Source: Vibrio metoecus (GTDB lineage Bacteria > Pseudomonadota > Gammaproteobacteria > Enterobacterales > Vibrionaceae). From it: DNA of 64,000 nt. The stretch's first letter is position 1. Each line of letters starts with the position of its first letter. This document shows, one piece after another, positions 8,659 to 17,611 of the stretch. The stretch lies in assembly GCF_009665255.1 (NCBI RefSeq), contig NZ_CP035686.1, positions 1,240,001-1,304,000 of the forward strand, given 5' to 3'. Under the pieces are notes generated by a model that saw only the letters and a list, made by a program, of their open reading frames with translations, was not told where the DNA came from and ran no database searches. The translations under genes were made by a program, and so were the position numbers.

Positions 8659-9141
8659 TTAATCGCGGAAGTTGTTGTATTGCAGTGGCTGTTCAAGATT
8701 CGCTTCACGCAACATCGCCATCACTTCTTGCAAATCATCACGCTTTTTACCCGTCACGCGAACTTTGTCACCTTGGATAGAAGCTTGAACTTTGATTTTG
8801 GCATCTTTGATCAATTTAACGATCTTCTTCGCGAGCAGAGCTTCCAGACCTTGCTTGAATTCTGCATCTTTGTGCCAGTGCTTACCGATATGAACAGAGT
8901 CTTTGGCATTCATGGCACGAGCATCAACACCACGCTTGGCGAGGTTTCCGCGCAAAATGTCCATCATCTGACCAAGCTGAAAATCATCTTCTGCAGACAA
9001 CTTGACCGTCTCTTCTTTCAGCTCAAAACGGGCATCTACGTTACGAAAATCGAATCGAGTAGCCAATTCACGAGTTGAGTTTTCTACTGCGTTACGCAGT
9101 TCTACAGCATCAATTTCTGAAACAATATCAAAAGAAGGCAT
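8659..9141 (-). CDS. yajQ: YajQ family nucleotide-binding protein
   Basis: A 160-residue soluble protein that begins MPSFDIVSEIDAVELRNAV and ends LEQPLQYNNFRD, both diagnostic of YajQ. The family has two ferredoxin-like RNP-type domains and has been reported to bind nucleotides, including cyclic di-GMP in Xanthomonas; the role in Vibrio is not established. Length and termini are typical. It lies 10 bases downstream of the aroH remnant on the same strand. Confidence 0.93.
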   Translation of the reverse strand: MPSFDIVSEIDAVELRNAVENSTRELATRFDFRNVDARFELKEETVKLSAEDDFQLGQMMDILRGNLAKRGVDARAMNAKDSVHIGKHWHKDAEFKQGLEALLAKKIVKLIKDAKIKVQASIQGDKVRVTGKKRDDLQEVMAMLREANLEQPLQYNNFRD

Positions 9142-9151
9142 GGGTATTTCC

Positions 9152-10212
9152 TTAATTACGAGAGCGGCGGACTTTGATGGATTGTGCCAGCATGTCGAGC
9201 ATCATGGCGGTATCATCCCAGCCTAAGCAAGGATCTGTGATTGAAAGTCCATAAGTCAAGTTATTGAGATCGTGCATTGGTTGGTTGCCCTCAACCAAGA
9301 AACTTTCCGCCATAATGCCCGCTATTTTGTGGCTACCCGCTTCGAGTTGTTGGCAAATGTCACGCGCCACATCGACTTGTTTACGATGCTGCTTTTGGCA
9401 ATTGGCATGACTAAAATCGACAACCAAGCGTTCAGGTAGGTTACATTGTGCTAATTGTTGGCAAGCTTCATCAATTGAGGCTTGATCAAAATTCGGCCCA
9501 GTATCGCCGCCACGCAGAATGATATGACCAAATGGGTTACCACTGGTGCGGTATACGGTCATACGGCCATTTTTATCTGGAGAATAAAAATAGTGTGATG
9601 CTTTCGCTGCGCGAATTGCGTCAATCGCGATTTTCACGTTACCGTTTGTACCGTTTTTAAAGCCAACTGGGCAGGAGAGTGCAGAGGCCATTTCTCGGTG
9701 AATTTGCGACTCGGTGGTACGTGCGCCAATTGCCCCCAAGTGATGAGGTCTGCGATGTATTGACCTGTGATCATATCGAGAAACTCGGTCGCGGTAGCCA
9801 ATCCGAGCTTGTTTACATCGAGAAGCAATTTTCTGGCTTTATTGAGACCCGTTTCTAAAGCGTAAGAGCCATCTAAGTTTGGATCTGTGATCAGTCCTTT
9901 CCAACCCACCACAGTTCGTGGTTTTTCGAAATAGGTCCGCATCACCACAAAAAGCTCATCAGTATAATTTTCTTGTAGTGCAGCAAGGCGGCGAGCATAG
10001 TCGAGTGCGGCATCGGTATCGTGTACTGAACAAGGACCAACAATAACCAACAGACGATCATCTTCTCCAGTCAGAATGTTTTCAATTTGGCGACGAGACT
10101 GCGCAATCCGTAACGCGACTTCATCAGTGATTGGGTGTGCGTGACTCAATTCTGCCGGTGTCGGCATCGGACCCAATGCTTGGGTTCTTAATTCATCGGT
10201 TTTCAGTGGCAT
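9152..10212 (-). pseudogene. aroH: DAHP synthase, AroH type, interrupted by a frameshift
   Basis: Two adjacent minus-strand frames together encode one full-length 3-deoxy-D-arabino-heptulosonate 7-phosphate synthase, the first step of aromatic amino acid synthesis. The N-terminal part (10212 down to about 9737, MPLKTDELRTQALG...EFLDMITGQYIADLITWG) reads straight into the other frame (AIGARTTESQIHREMASALS...). The join falls in a run of five G on the coding strand (C at 9733-9737); six would restore the frame. TDELRT, MASALSCPVGFKNG and IAGIMAESFL resemble E. coli AroH (tryptophan-sensitive) more than AroF or AroG. It may be a true pseudogene, a slippage-prone gene or a homopolymer sequencing error. 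No clear TrpR operator was seen upstream. Confidence 0.85.
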
Positions 10213-10486
10213 AGGAGCGCTTGTCCTTTTGTTGCGAAGCGCTAAAGATAACGAATTTGTCAACGAGAATAAACCACTGCCCACAAAACAGATCATCGAT
10301 TGCGTGTAAATCCGCTCAATAAGGGGCATTTTGATGAGAGTTTCACCAAATCAAAATTCATACCGAGGCCACTCACTCTTTACGAACTCGTAAAAGTCAC
10401 GGTGATACGGCATTTTATTAACATTTATTTGACATTTAAAGATGGATAGATTGAAGTGGTCGGACAACTTACTGTGCGGAGTTTTT

Positions 10487-10972
10487 ATGCTATCACCTTT
10501 AGCGAAAGCCAATCTTTACTTGAATCTGTTTGGTTTTTTTAAAGTGCCTTTGATTTGGGCATGCCGTCCAAAAATACTCAAGCTTGATGAGCAAGCGGTA
10601 GAAGTGCGCATTCCTCTGAAAAGACGCAATAAAAATCATCTGAACAGCATGTATTTTGGAGTACTGGCGGTAGGAGCGGATGTTGCTGGCGGGTATATGG
10701 CGATGCATAAAGCCAATCAACGGGGTTGCCGAGTTTCGTTAGCGTTCAAAGCGGTGCGAGGAGAGTTTCATAAACGCCCCGAAGCCGCAGTCCATTTTCA
10801 TTGTATAGAAGGTGAGAAGATTGATCGCATGCTAGAGGAAACTTCGCGAACAGGGGAAAGGGTAAACCAAGAGGTGCATATCATAGCCACTTGCCCAACC
10901 TTGCATGGTGATGAACCGATGGCTGAGTTTTGGTTAACCCTTTCGCTGAAAGTCACTAAGTCTGAGGGATAG
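10487..10972 (+). CDS. DUF4442 / hotdog-fold thioesterase-like protein
   Basis: A protein of about 161 residues from ATG 10487, which has GCGGAG five bases upstream; an in-frame ATG at 10442 would add 15 residues but has a weaker site. The pattern KNHLNSMYFGVLAVGADVAGGYMA, followed by a beta-rich half, fits the DUF4442 (YiiD C-terminal/PaaI-like) hotdog family, often guessed to be acyl-CoA thioesterases. Substrate and role are unknown. It converges on the unknown membrane protein gene and their ends overlap by 17 bases. Confidence 0.7.
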   Translation: MLSPLAKANLYLNLFGFFKVPLIWACRPKILKLDEQAVEVRIPLKRRNKNHLNSMYFGVLAVGADVAGGYMAMHKANQRGCRVSLAFKAVRGEFHKRPEAAVHFHCIEGEKIDRMLEETSRTGERVNQEVHIIATCPTLHGDEPMAEFWLTLSLKVTKSEG

Positions 10973-12305
10973 ATTCAATATCCACAATTCGGCTTCGGTT
11001 AAGCACGATTTTCCAACGATAGTAGGTAGGCTCACCTTTGTGATGATTCTCTTTCACTATCAAGTTCAACAGATGGCGCTTTTCGACCGACTCACGACTT
11101 ACTTGCCCATTGTTGAGCTGGTAAATGTGGTTTGAACCTTTATCCATCTGACGCATGATCGAACGCAGATCAATCATTAGCGTTTCACGCGTTTCTTCAT
11201 AACCACTCATAAAGCGTGAGGTTGACATTTCGGTATGTGAACGATAGTGCAGGATCTGCTCTTCACGCTGCACAATGCGCTTCTTACGAATGGCTTGAAT
11301 GCGATCGGGCAAATCACTTAGCTTTTTGTAATCCAGCCACTCTTCTTTATCGCCGACTTGTTTGCCTGTCGTCGGATCAAAATAGTGGCGTCGCCATTTG
11401 GGTCTCCCTTTACGAATCCAACGCCACAGCATATCGCGCAAATCATCTTTGAAAATTTCGCGTAGGGCATAAATAAACGACATCGCAATAATAAAAGATG
11501 CGGTAATTTCGCCCCAATAATCACGTGCGGAAACTGCTGTAATCGTTACGGCTATCATCACCAATCCAGTAGCCAGTCCTTTTACTGCTCGCTTAGTGTT
11601 ATTGCCCAGAGAGGCGATTTTCTCATTGAGGATAACAGGGTGTTCAATGAGACGACGCAATAAGCGCATCTTGTTACTTAACCGCGTGATGTCTTGGTTA
11701 GCTTTATCAGAGTTGTATTGATTGAGTGCGCGGTGGGCTTGCTCTTTCTCCACTAAGGTAATCAACCGCTCTTTATTGGTTTTATATTCATTATCACGCG
11801 TCATGTGCGCAATCATGGATAGAAAGCTCTGTTCGGTATACCAAGACAGGTAATTATCGATATTGGCGTAATAACGCTTGAGTTGCTCTTCATAAGGAAT
11901 GCTACGCCGTAAACGGCGCAAAATATCCAATGACAGCTCAATCACGCTATCCACTTCTTCCGTCGTCACCGTATCACTGGTGTTATTGAGTTGCGAAACC
12001 GCCTTATCCAAGGCAATCACATACTGATAAGCAAACAAACTCAAACTTACCCGGTATTGCGTAGAAGAAAGATGCCCACGTTGAGCGAGTCGGCTATGCA
12101 CCAGTGGCAATAAGATTTGATCACTGTAATAGGAACGCTGTTGGTGGATAGAACTGTAAAAAAACTCAGACTCTGAGATCACTTCTGGTGAGATATCCAA
12201 TTCACCTGGGATAAACAGATAAAAATTTAGATCGAGCTCTTTACTGCCCTTCATCTGACTGACAATCGTCAAGGTTGCCGCATCTTGCTGCTCTACGGTA
12301 ATCAA
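10956..12305 (-). CDS. Uncharacterised membrane protein, 449 aa
   Basis: I do not recognise a named family. The protein has a soluble N-terminal half rich in helices (about residues 80-235, several likely coiled-coil stretches), two closely spaced membrane segments (about 240-260 and 264-282), a basic cytoplasmic-looking linker (RWIRKGRPKWRRHYFD), and a C-terminal region with mixed beta character ending in RWKIVLNRSRIVDIESIPQT. There is no signal peptide, nucleotide-binding motif or obvious catalytic motif. It stands alone, with genes on the other strand on both sides. Base composition looks like the neighbours. Confidence 0.8.
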   Translation of the reverse strand: MITVEQQDAATLTIVSQMKGSKELDLNFYLFIPGELDISPEVISESEFFYSSIHQQRSYYSDQILLPLVHSRLAQRGHLSSTQYRVSLSLFAYQYVIALDKAVSQLNNTSDTVTTEEVDSVIELSLDILRRLRRSIPYEEQLKRYYANIDNYLSWYTEQSFLSMIAHMTRDNEYKTNKERLITLVEKEQAHRALNQYNSDKANQDITRLSNKMRLLRRLIEHPVILNEKIASLGNNTKRAVKGLATGLVMIAVTITAVSARDYWGEITASFIIAMSFIYALREIFKDDLRDMLWRWIRKGRPKWRRHYFDPTTGKQVGDKEEWLDYKKLSDLPDRIQAIRKKRIVQREEQILHYRSHTEMSTSRFMSGYEETRETLMIDLRSIMRQMDKGSNHIYQLNNGQVSRESVEKRHLLNLIVKENHHKGEPTYYRWKIVLNRSRIVDIESIPQT

Positions 12306-12406
12306 CGAAAACTCCTGTAAAAATTGCCGGATTTATTGCTCCAATGCGAGAAAGCATAACAGAGATAACGTATAATCTCTGCAAATTTGCTGTGAGACAG
12401 TTTTAT

Positions 12407-13240
12407 ATGATTAACATTGGTCAAATTAATAGTTTAGAAGTGGTGAAATTCGCTGAATTTGGTGTTTTTTTGGATGCGGGAGAATACGGCACTACCTTAC
12501 TGCCTAAGCGCTTCGTGCCAGAAGGTACTGAAATTGGGCAGTTTATTGACGTTTTCCTGTATTTTGACTCTGAAAACCAACTCGCTGCCACAACTGAAAC
12601 TCCGATTGCTCAAGTGGGTGAATGGGGCTTAATGACGATCGAAGGCGTTAACAACACAGGTGCATTTGCTAACTGGGGCATTAAAAACAAAGATCTGCTG
12701 ATTCCATACAGTGAGCAACGTGCCCGTTTTACGGCAGGTCAAACTGTCTTGGTTTACGTCTACACCGATAAAGCTTCGGGACGTATTGTTGGCACAACCA
12801 AATTCAACAAGTGGCTTGATAAAACCCCAGCGAAATACACGCCAAACCAGCAAGTTGATTTGCTGATCGCTGAACGCTCAGAGCTTGGTTTCAAAGCCAT
12901 TGTGAATGGTACGCACTGGGGCATGATTTTCTCCTCTGATGTTTTTGGCAAGCTGTTCATCGGTAAGAAACTCAAGGGCTACATTAAGAGCGTGCGCGAA
13001 GATGGCAAAATCGACTTGTCCCTGCAAAAAGTGGGGGTAGAGAAAATGGATGAGCTAAGCACTAAGATCTTAGAAACCTTAGAAAAGAAAGGTGGTTTCC
13101 TGCCATTGAGCGATAAATCAACGCCAGAGGCGATTTTTGCTACATTCCGTACGAGTAAAGGGACTTTTAAAAAGACCATCGGCGGTTTGTATAAGCAAGG
13201 CAAAATCGTGATTGAAAATGACGGTATTCGTCTAGCTTAA
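12407..13240 (+). CDS. CvfB/YitL-type S1-domain RNA-binding protein
   Basis: A 277-residue soluble protein from ATG 12407 (MINIGQINSLEVVKFAEFG); the longer frame from 12344 has no ribosome binding site. It shows tandem OB-fold/S1-like repeats: a first at about residues 3-60 (FGVFLDAGEYGTTLLPKRFVPEG), a second around 70-130 (GAFANWGIKNKDLLIPYSEQ), and a third at about 150-220 (GYIKSVREDGKIDLSLQKVG). A C-terminal winged-helix-like tail follows (FRTSKGTFKKTIGGLYKQGKI). This is the CvfB layout, linked in Gram-positives to RNA binding and virulence gene control; its Vibrio role is unknown. Confidence 0.83.
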   Translation: MINIGQINSLEVVKFAEFGVFLDAGEYGTTLLPKRFVPEGTEIGQFIDVFLYFDSENQLAATTETPIAQVGEWGLMTIEGVNNTGAFANWGIKNKDLLIPYSEQRARFTAGQTVLVYVYTDKASGRIVGTTKFNKWLDKTPAKYTPNQQVDLLIAERSELGFKAIVNGTHWGMIFSSDVFGKLFIGKKLKGYIKSVREDGKIDLSLQKVGVEKMDELSTKILETLEKKGGFLPLSDKSTPEAIFATFRTSKGTFKKTIGGLYKQGKIVIENDGIRLA

Positions 13241-13267
13241 CCTCTTGTTATAGAGGATTTTAGAGCT

Positions 13268-13301
13268 AAAAAAAGGCCCAAAACGTAAGGTTTTAGGGCC
13301 T
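13268..13301 (-). terminator. Terminator downstream of rsmF
   Basis: AGGCCCAAAAC (13274-13284) pairs with GTTTTAGGGCCT (13290-13301) with one bulged A. On the minus strand the hairpin is followed by seven T (A run at 13268-13274). It may also weakly end the plus-strand S1-protein transcript. Confidence 0.8.
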
Positions 13302-13423
13302 AGGGGAATGGCTCTAAAGAGCCTGCGCTAATCGAAAATGTAGGAGGTTGCTTAATACTAAGCCTAGTACATATACTGAAATTAGCGACAGGCTTTTAGA
13401 ATTTCATACTATAGTTCAACGAT

Positions 13424-14851
13424 TCAGAATAGATTTTTATCTCTCACAAGCTCTCTTGGCAGTCCATTCTTCACGCGATTGCCGACCCATTTTCCTAACC
13501 CAATCACATCGTTAGCGTAACGGACGATCACCTCACCTTGACCACTTTGTCCCTCTGGTCTGACATCTCTACCCATAAACCATTCTCGTGCTTGAGCGGT
13601 ATCCAACACCACACTATGAGTAGTACTTTCGGAGGCCAAACAGGTTGCAACTTGATGCTGCCAACGATAACCCGATTTATGTGCTTCAGCAATTTTTATT
13701 CCCATGCGAGAAAAGCGCAGCTCACCCAATAAGGGCTCTAATGCTTGCGGGAATAGCCACACATCGTTATCGCGCAGCCAGACTTGTGAATCCGATGGTA
13801 ATTCGATCCCAAGTGACTTTTGAAGTTGCAGAGCAATTTCTGATTGCTGCTTTGGGCTTGCTTTATTAAAAGGAAATTTCCCCAGACGCTTATTGACGTC
13901 AGGAACCGGTACTGACGCCAATTTGCGGATTTTGGCGACAAAAAAGCCCTCACAATCGTACATTTGCGGGAAAATGTGCAGAAAGCCTTCGTCGGTCAAC
14001 GCAATTGAGGCGTGCTCAAATAAGTTATCTAGAGATTCAAAACGTACGGCATCACCGTAAGTTTGCTTGAGGTGCCAACACACTTGCTGATTCTCTTCAC
14101 GACTGAGAGTGCATGTGGAATACACTAGCGTTCCACCAACTTTTAAGGCCTGAAACGCGCTTTCAATCAACGCTTTCTGAGTGGATGCGATACTATGAAT
14201 AGCATCCATGCTCCAATTCTTCATCGCATCGGGATCTTTACGGATCGTTCCTTCTCCAGAGCAGGGCGCGTCAATTAACACCGCATCAAATCGCTCAGGC
14301 AGCCAGCCGCCAAATACGCAGCCATCGAAATTAGTTAGCGCCGCATTACGAATACCACAGCGTTCAATATTGGCGTGAAGCACTTTGACACGACTTGCAG
14401 AGAATTCGTTAGCCACCAAAACACCTTCATTACCCATCAAAGCAGCGATTTGTGTTGTCTTAGAACCTGGTGCTGCGGCCATATCGAGAACCGAATCATA
14501 CTGTTCATTTTCCATGAATAAGGCGGAAACAGGCATCATCGAACTGGCTTCTTGAATATAGAAAAGCCCCGCCATATGTTCGGCAGTATTACCGAGTGGA
14601 ACGAGGCTTTCATCGGCTTCGATCCAAAAACCGTTCTCACACCAAGGAACAGGCGATAACTGCCAGTGTTTTTCAGCCGCACGTTCACAAAACTCAGCAA
14701 CAGAAATTTTGAGCGTATTTACCCGAATGCTTTTGCGCAATGGCCTTTGACAGGCAGCTATAAAATCAGCAAGTTGGGTAGAATCAGGCAGTATTTTCGC
14801 CATCGAAGTAATGAATTCTTCGGGAAGAGAAATGTTCGGATGCACAGGCAA
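13424..14851 (-). CDS. rsmF: 16S rRNA m5C1407 methyltransferase RsmF
   Basis: A protein of about 475 residues that methylates C1407 of 16S rRNA with S-adenosylmethionine. The Rossmann core has VLDMAAAPGSKTTQIAALMGN near residue 117, DAPCSGEGTIRKDP near 190 (motif IV with one catalytic cysteine) and YSTCTLSREENQQ near 242 (motif VI with the second). A C-terminal PUA-like region completes the RsmF architecture. The start is uncertain: the longest frame begins at TTG 14851 and GTG is available two codons later; E. coli RsmF aligns from about here. In E. coli the gene follows letA-letB, as it does here. Confidence 0.93.
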   Translation of the reverse strand: MPVHPNISLPEEFITSMAKILPDSTQLADFIAACQRPLRKSIRVNTLKISVAEFCERAAEKHWQLSPVPWCENGFWIEADESLVPLGNTAEHMAGLFYIQEASSMMPVSALFMENEQYDSVLDMAAAPGSKTTQIAALMGNEGVLVANEFSASRVKVLHANIERCGIRNAALTNFDGCVFGGWLPERFDAVLIDAPCSGEGTIRKDPDAMKNWSMDAIHSIASTQKALIESAFQALKVGGTLVYSTCTLSREENQQVCWHLKQTYGDAVRFESLDNLFEHASIALTDEGFLHIFPQMYDCEGFFVAKIRKLASVPVPDVNKRLGKFPFNKASPKQQSEIALQLQKSLGIELPSDSQVWLRDNDVWLFPQALEPLLGELRFSRMGIKIAEAHKSGYRWQHQVATCLASESTTHSVVLDTAQAREWFMGRDVRPEGQSGQGEVIVRYANDVIGLGKWVGNRVKNGLPRELVRDKNLF

Positions 14852-14932
14852 ATTCCGTTGATGAATAAGGTCGGCGATTATACCCAGATAGGTTCATGAC
14901 ATAAAGGTAGCCGTAAAAGAAGAAAAGCAGCC

Positions 14933-14955
14933 TAAAGCTGCTTTTCGTGAAACGG
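14933..14955. terminator. Terminator between letB and rsmF
   Basis: AAAAGCAGC (14933-14941) and GCTGCTTTT (14947-14955) form a perfect 9-bp stem with a 5-base loop. It sits just downstream of the letB stop on the minus strand and separates letB from rsmF transcription, although rsmF may still receive read-through. Confidence 0.8.
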
Positions 14956-14962
14956 AGAAGGA

Positions 14963-17602
14963 TTATGGTTTAGGAATAGGAGTCCGCCATTTACTCCACT
15001 CATCTTGTGCTTGTGGGTAGAGATAGAAAGTGTGTCCTTCAGGAGCCGCAGGCGTTAATTGTTTCTGTTCTGGCGTAGCAAAAGTAATTCCACCTCGTAA
15101 CATGCTATCAAACGTACCGGTTTTCACATTGGCTCCTGTAATGCCAATCGACATATCGAGCCCAGACACATTCCAAAAAACGCTGTTTTGGCGAAGTAGG
15201 TAAGTGTACTGCGGCGCAATACGAATGGTGGTAATCACTCGGTCAGCGAATTCACCGAGACGTACATCGATCACTTTGCCGATCTCAATATCGCGGTACA
15301 GCACAGGAGTGCCGACATTTACCGAGCCACGCTTCTCACTTTGTAATGTGTAGGTTTTACCTGCACCGCCGTGGCGTGCTTCTTTGTGCAGTTCAAATTC
15401 ATAACGGCTATCACCCACACCTGGTTGAACCTCAATACTTTGGCCTAATAGGTTTTGTACATTTTCAATACCACTTAAACCAATTTTGGCCTGCGATAAC
15501 CAAAATTGTGAATTCTGCTTGGCAATTTGGGGGGCATATTGTGGCTCAATTCGTGCGGAAAGTTTGACAAATTCAGATTCAAAATCTGGAATGATTTCAA
15601 ATACCTCACCAATTTGAACCCCTTGATATTGCACAGGAGTGCCCACTTTAACGCCAAGTGTACCTAACGCGGTAAGCGTGATTTTCTCTCCATAACGACG
15701 GGCATGATCATAGTCGTTATACAGCTTCCACATCGAACCGACTTTGTTTTCAATGCCCGGCAGACTATCAAACGCAATCCCACCACGCAGCAAAGTTTGC
15801 AGTGGTGCGGCTTTCACATCGACACCATCCATGGAGGCTTTTATTTCGACGCCTGAGCGATTCCAAAACACGGTGTTGGGCGTTAATAAATGCTGGTATT
15901 GCTTCTCGATAGTCGCTTCAATTTGTACCCCTTTCGGTGTAAGCGTGAAACCAGAAATACTACCGACTTTTAAATTGCGGTATAGAAGGGGGGCGCCAGC
16001 ACTGATCGATGGTAACTCATTGGCAAAAAGTGTTAATGAACGAGAACCTGATTGGTTGTATTTCGCCAGTTCCGCCAAAGATTGACTAGGGTAGAGGCGA
16101 TATTGTTCTAATGGTGTAGAGCTTCCTTCACTGGCAAAACTGATGGAGCCAAGTAACAACTGCTTGGCGGGTGGAATCGAAACCGACAGCCCTGATTCAG
16201 TTAACTCTGCTGAAGCACTGCCGGTTAAATAAAAGCGGTTTTGTGAGCGGATCAACGCGCCATACTGCTCATCGATCAGCACATTTAACTCAACATAATC
16301 GAGTTTTAAATTCACTGCCGTGACGCTCCCCACGGTCACTCCGCGATACAGAATAGGCGTGCCTGCTTCTAAACCAAATGAGTTATCGGCGACTAATTTA
16401 AAACTAATACTGTTTGAACGAGCGTATTTAAACTCGTTTTTACGCACCGCATGAAAGTTTCGAGTCCGTTCACCTTCACCCGGAATCAAGGTTAAGAAAT
16501 TTCCTTTCACTAAGTTAGTGAGGTTTTCTACCCCCGCTAACGAGACTTGAGCTTCTTCCAATACAAATTGGCTACCGCTATTAAGCATGTCATTGAATGC
16601 AGGCTGAATCGCGGCTGCCGCGACAATCCCTTTCCGATTATCGGTCAACTGCACATCGGTAATTTGCCCAATTTCGATGCCGCGATACATAATAGGAGCA
16701 CCGGACGCGGATATGTTGTTGCCATCGGGTAAAGTGATCGATACCGCGATACCGCGTCCGGCGGTTTTTAAATCTCGATAGAGGCGGAACTGCGCATTTT
16801 GTTCAACCGGTTTACCTTCTTCCGGTGAATCGACGGCAATCGAGCCACCAAGCAAGGCGCTTAAGCTTTCCAAGCGTACATCCACACCTTCGAAACCGAT
16901 GCTTGTCCCAACACCGCTGACGTTCCAAAAACGGCTCTCGGTATTGATGATGTGTCGATATTCATCTTTGATTGAGGCTTGAATGATTACCGATTGGGCA
17001 TTCTCATCCAATTGATAATTAAAGACTTCACCAATCGGGATTTTCTTATAGACAATTTGAGAACCGACAGAAATACCGCCCAAATCACGCGCTTTCAAAG
17101 AAATGGTTAATCCACGTTGCGCCAACAAGTCCGAGGGGGCTGACTCTAATGCTTTGAAATTAGTGGGATAATCATCTTGATGGAGCGTGCCTGGCTGAAT
17201 GGCAATATAGTTACCCGATACCAGCGCATCTAACCCCGAAACTCCTGACAAACTGGCAGTGGGTTTCACCATCCAGAAACGCGTTTGGTCAGACAGTAGT
17301 TGGGTAGCTTCTGGATAAATATCCGCTTCCACATAAATACTGTCGAGATCTTCAGACAGCTTAATATCACGCACCATGCCCACTTCTAAGCCCTGATAGC
17401 GAATCGTGGTACGCCCAGCAACCAGTCCTTGCGCATTATCAAAGTGAATTTGAATTCGCACTCCTGCATCATGTATCGCTTTAAAAACTAACCAGCCCGC
17501 CAAGGCCATCGTCACAATCGGCAAAATCCACAGTGGCGAGATTCCGCGATGTTTGCGAATGTCCGGTGTGTAAGAGTTTTGCGTTGTATTTTCTTGACTC
17601 AT
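14963..17602 (-). CDS. letB: LetB (YebT), seven-MCE-domain lipid transport protein
   Basis: An 879-residue inner-membrane-anchored periplasmic protein, close to the 877 of E. coli LetB. One N-terminal helix (ISPLWILPIVTMALAGWLVFK) is followed by repeated MCE domains; seven copies of the pattern 'G-T/S-x-I-x-Y-[RK]-G/x-[ILV]-x-[IV]-G' are visible (for example TTIRYQGLEVGMV, SQIVYKKIPIGEV, APIMYRGIEIGQI, TPILYRGVTVGSV, APLLYRNLKVGSI, TPVQYQGVQIGEV, TPVLYRDIEIGKV). In the family these rings stack into a tunnel that spans the periplasm and carries lipids between membranes. It lies 9 bases after letA. Confidence 0.95.
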   Translation of the reverse strand: MSQENTTQNSYTPDIRKHRGISPLWILPIVTMALAGWLVFKAIHDAGVRIQIHFDNAQGLVAGRTTIRYQGLEVGMVRDIKLSEDLDSIYVEADIYPEATQLLSDQTRFWMVKPTASLSGVSGLDALVSGNYIAIQPGTLHQDDYPTNFKALESAPSDLLAQRGLTISLKARDLGGISVGSQIVYKKIPIGEVFNYQLDENAQSVIIQASIKDEYRHIINTESRFWNVSGVGTSIGFEGVDVRLESLSALLGGSIAVDSPEEGKPVEQNAQFRLYRDLKTAGRGIAVSITLPDGNNISASGAPIMYRGIEIGQITDVQLTDNRKGIVAAAAIQPAFNDMLNSGSQFVLEEAQVSLAGVENLTNLVKGNFLTLIPGEGERTRNFHAVRKNEFKYARSNSISFKLVADNSFGLEAGTPILYRGVTVGSVTAVNLKLDYVELNVLIDEQYGALIRSQNRFYLTGSASAELTESGLSVSIPPAKQLLLGSISFASEGSSTPLEQYRLYPSQSLAELAKYNQSGSRSLTLFANELPSISAGAPLLYRNLKVGSISGFTLTPKGVQIEATIEKQYQHLLTPNTVFWNRSGVEIKASMDGVDVKAAPLQTLLRGGIAFDSLPGIENKVGSMWKLYNDYDHARRYGEKITLTALGTLGVKVGTPVQYQGVQIGEVFEIIPDFESEFVKLSARIEPQYAPQIAKQNSQFWLSQAKIGLSGIENVQNLLGQSIEVQPGVGDSRYEFELHKEARHGGAGKTYTLQSEKRGSVNVGTPVLYRDIEIGKVIDVRLGEFADRVITTIRIAPQYTYLLRQNSVFWNVSGLDMSIGITGANVKTGTFDSMLRGGITFATPEQKQLTPAAPEGHTFYLYPQAQDEWSKWRTPIPKP

Positions 17603-17611
17603 TCAAACAAC

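Noticed and set aside
10213..10440. TrpR operator upstream of aroH
   Set aside because: No palindrome resembling the GTACTAGTTAACTAGTAC core was found.
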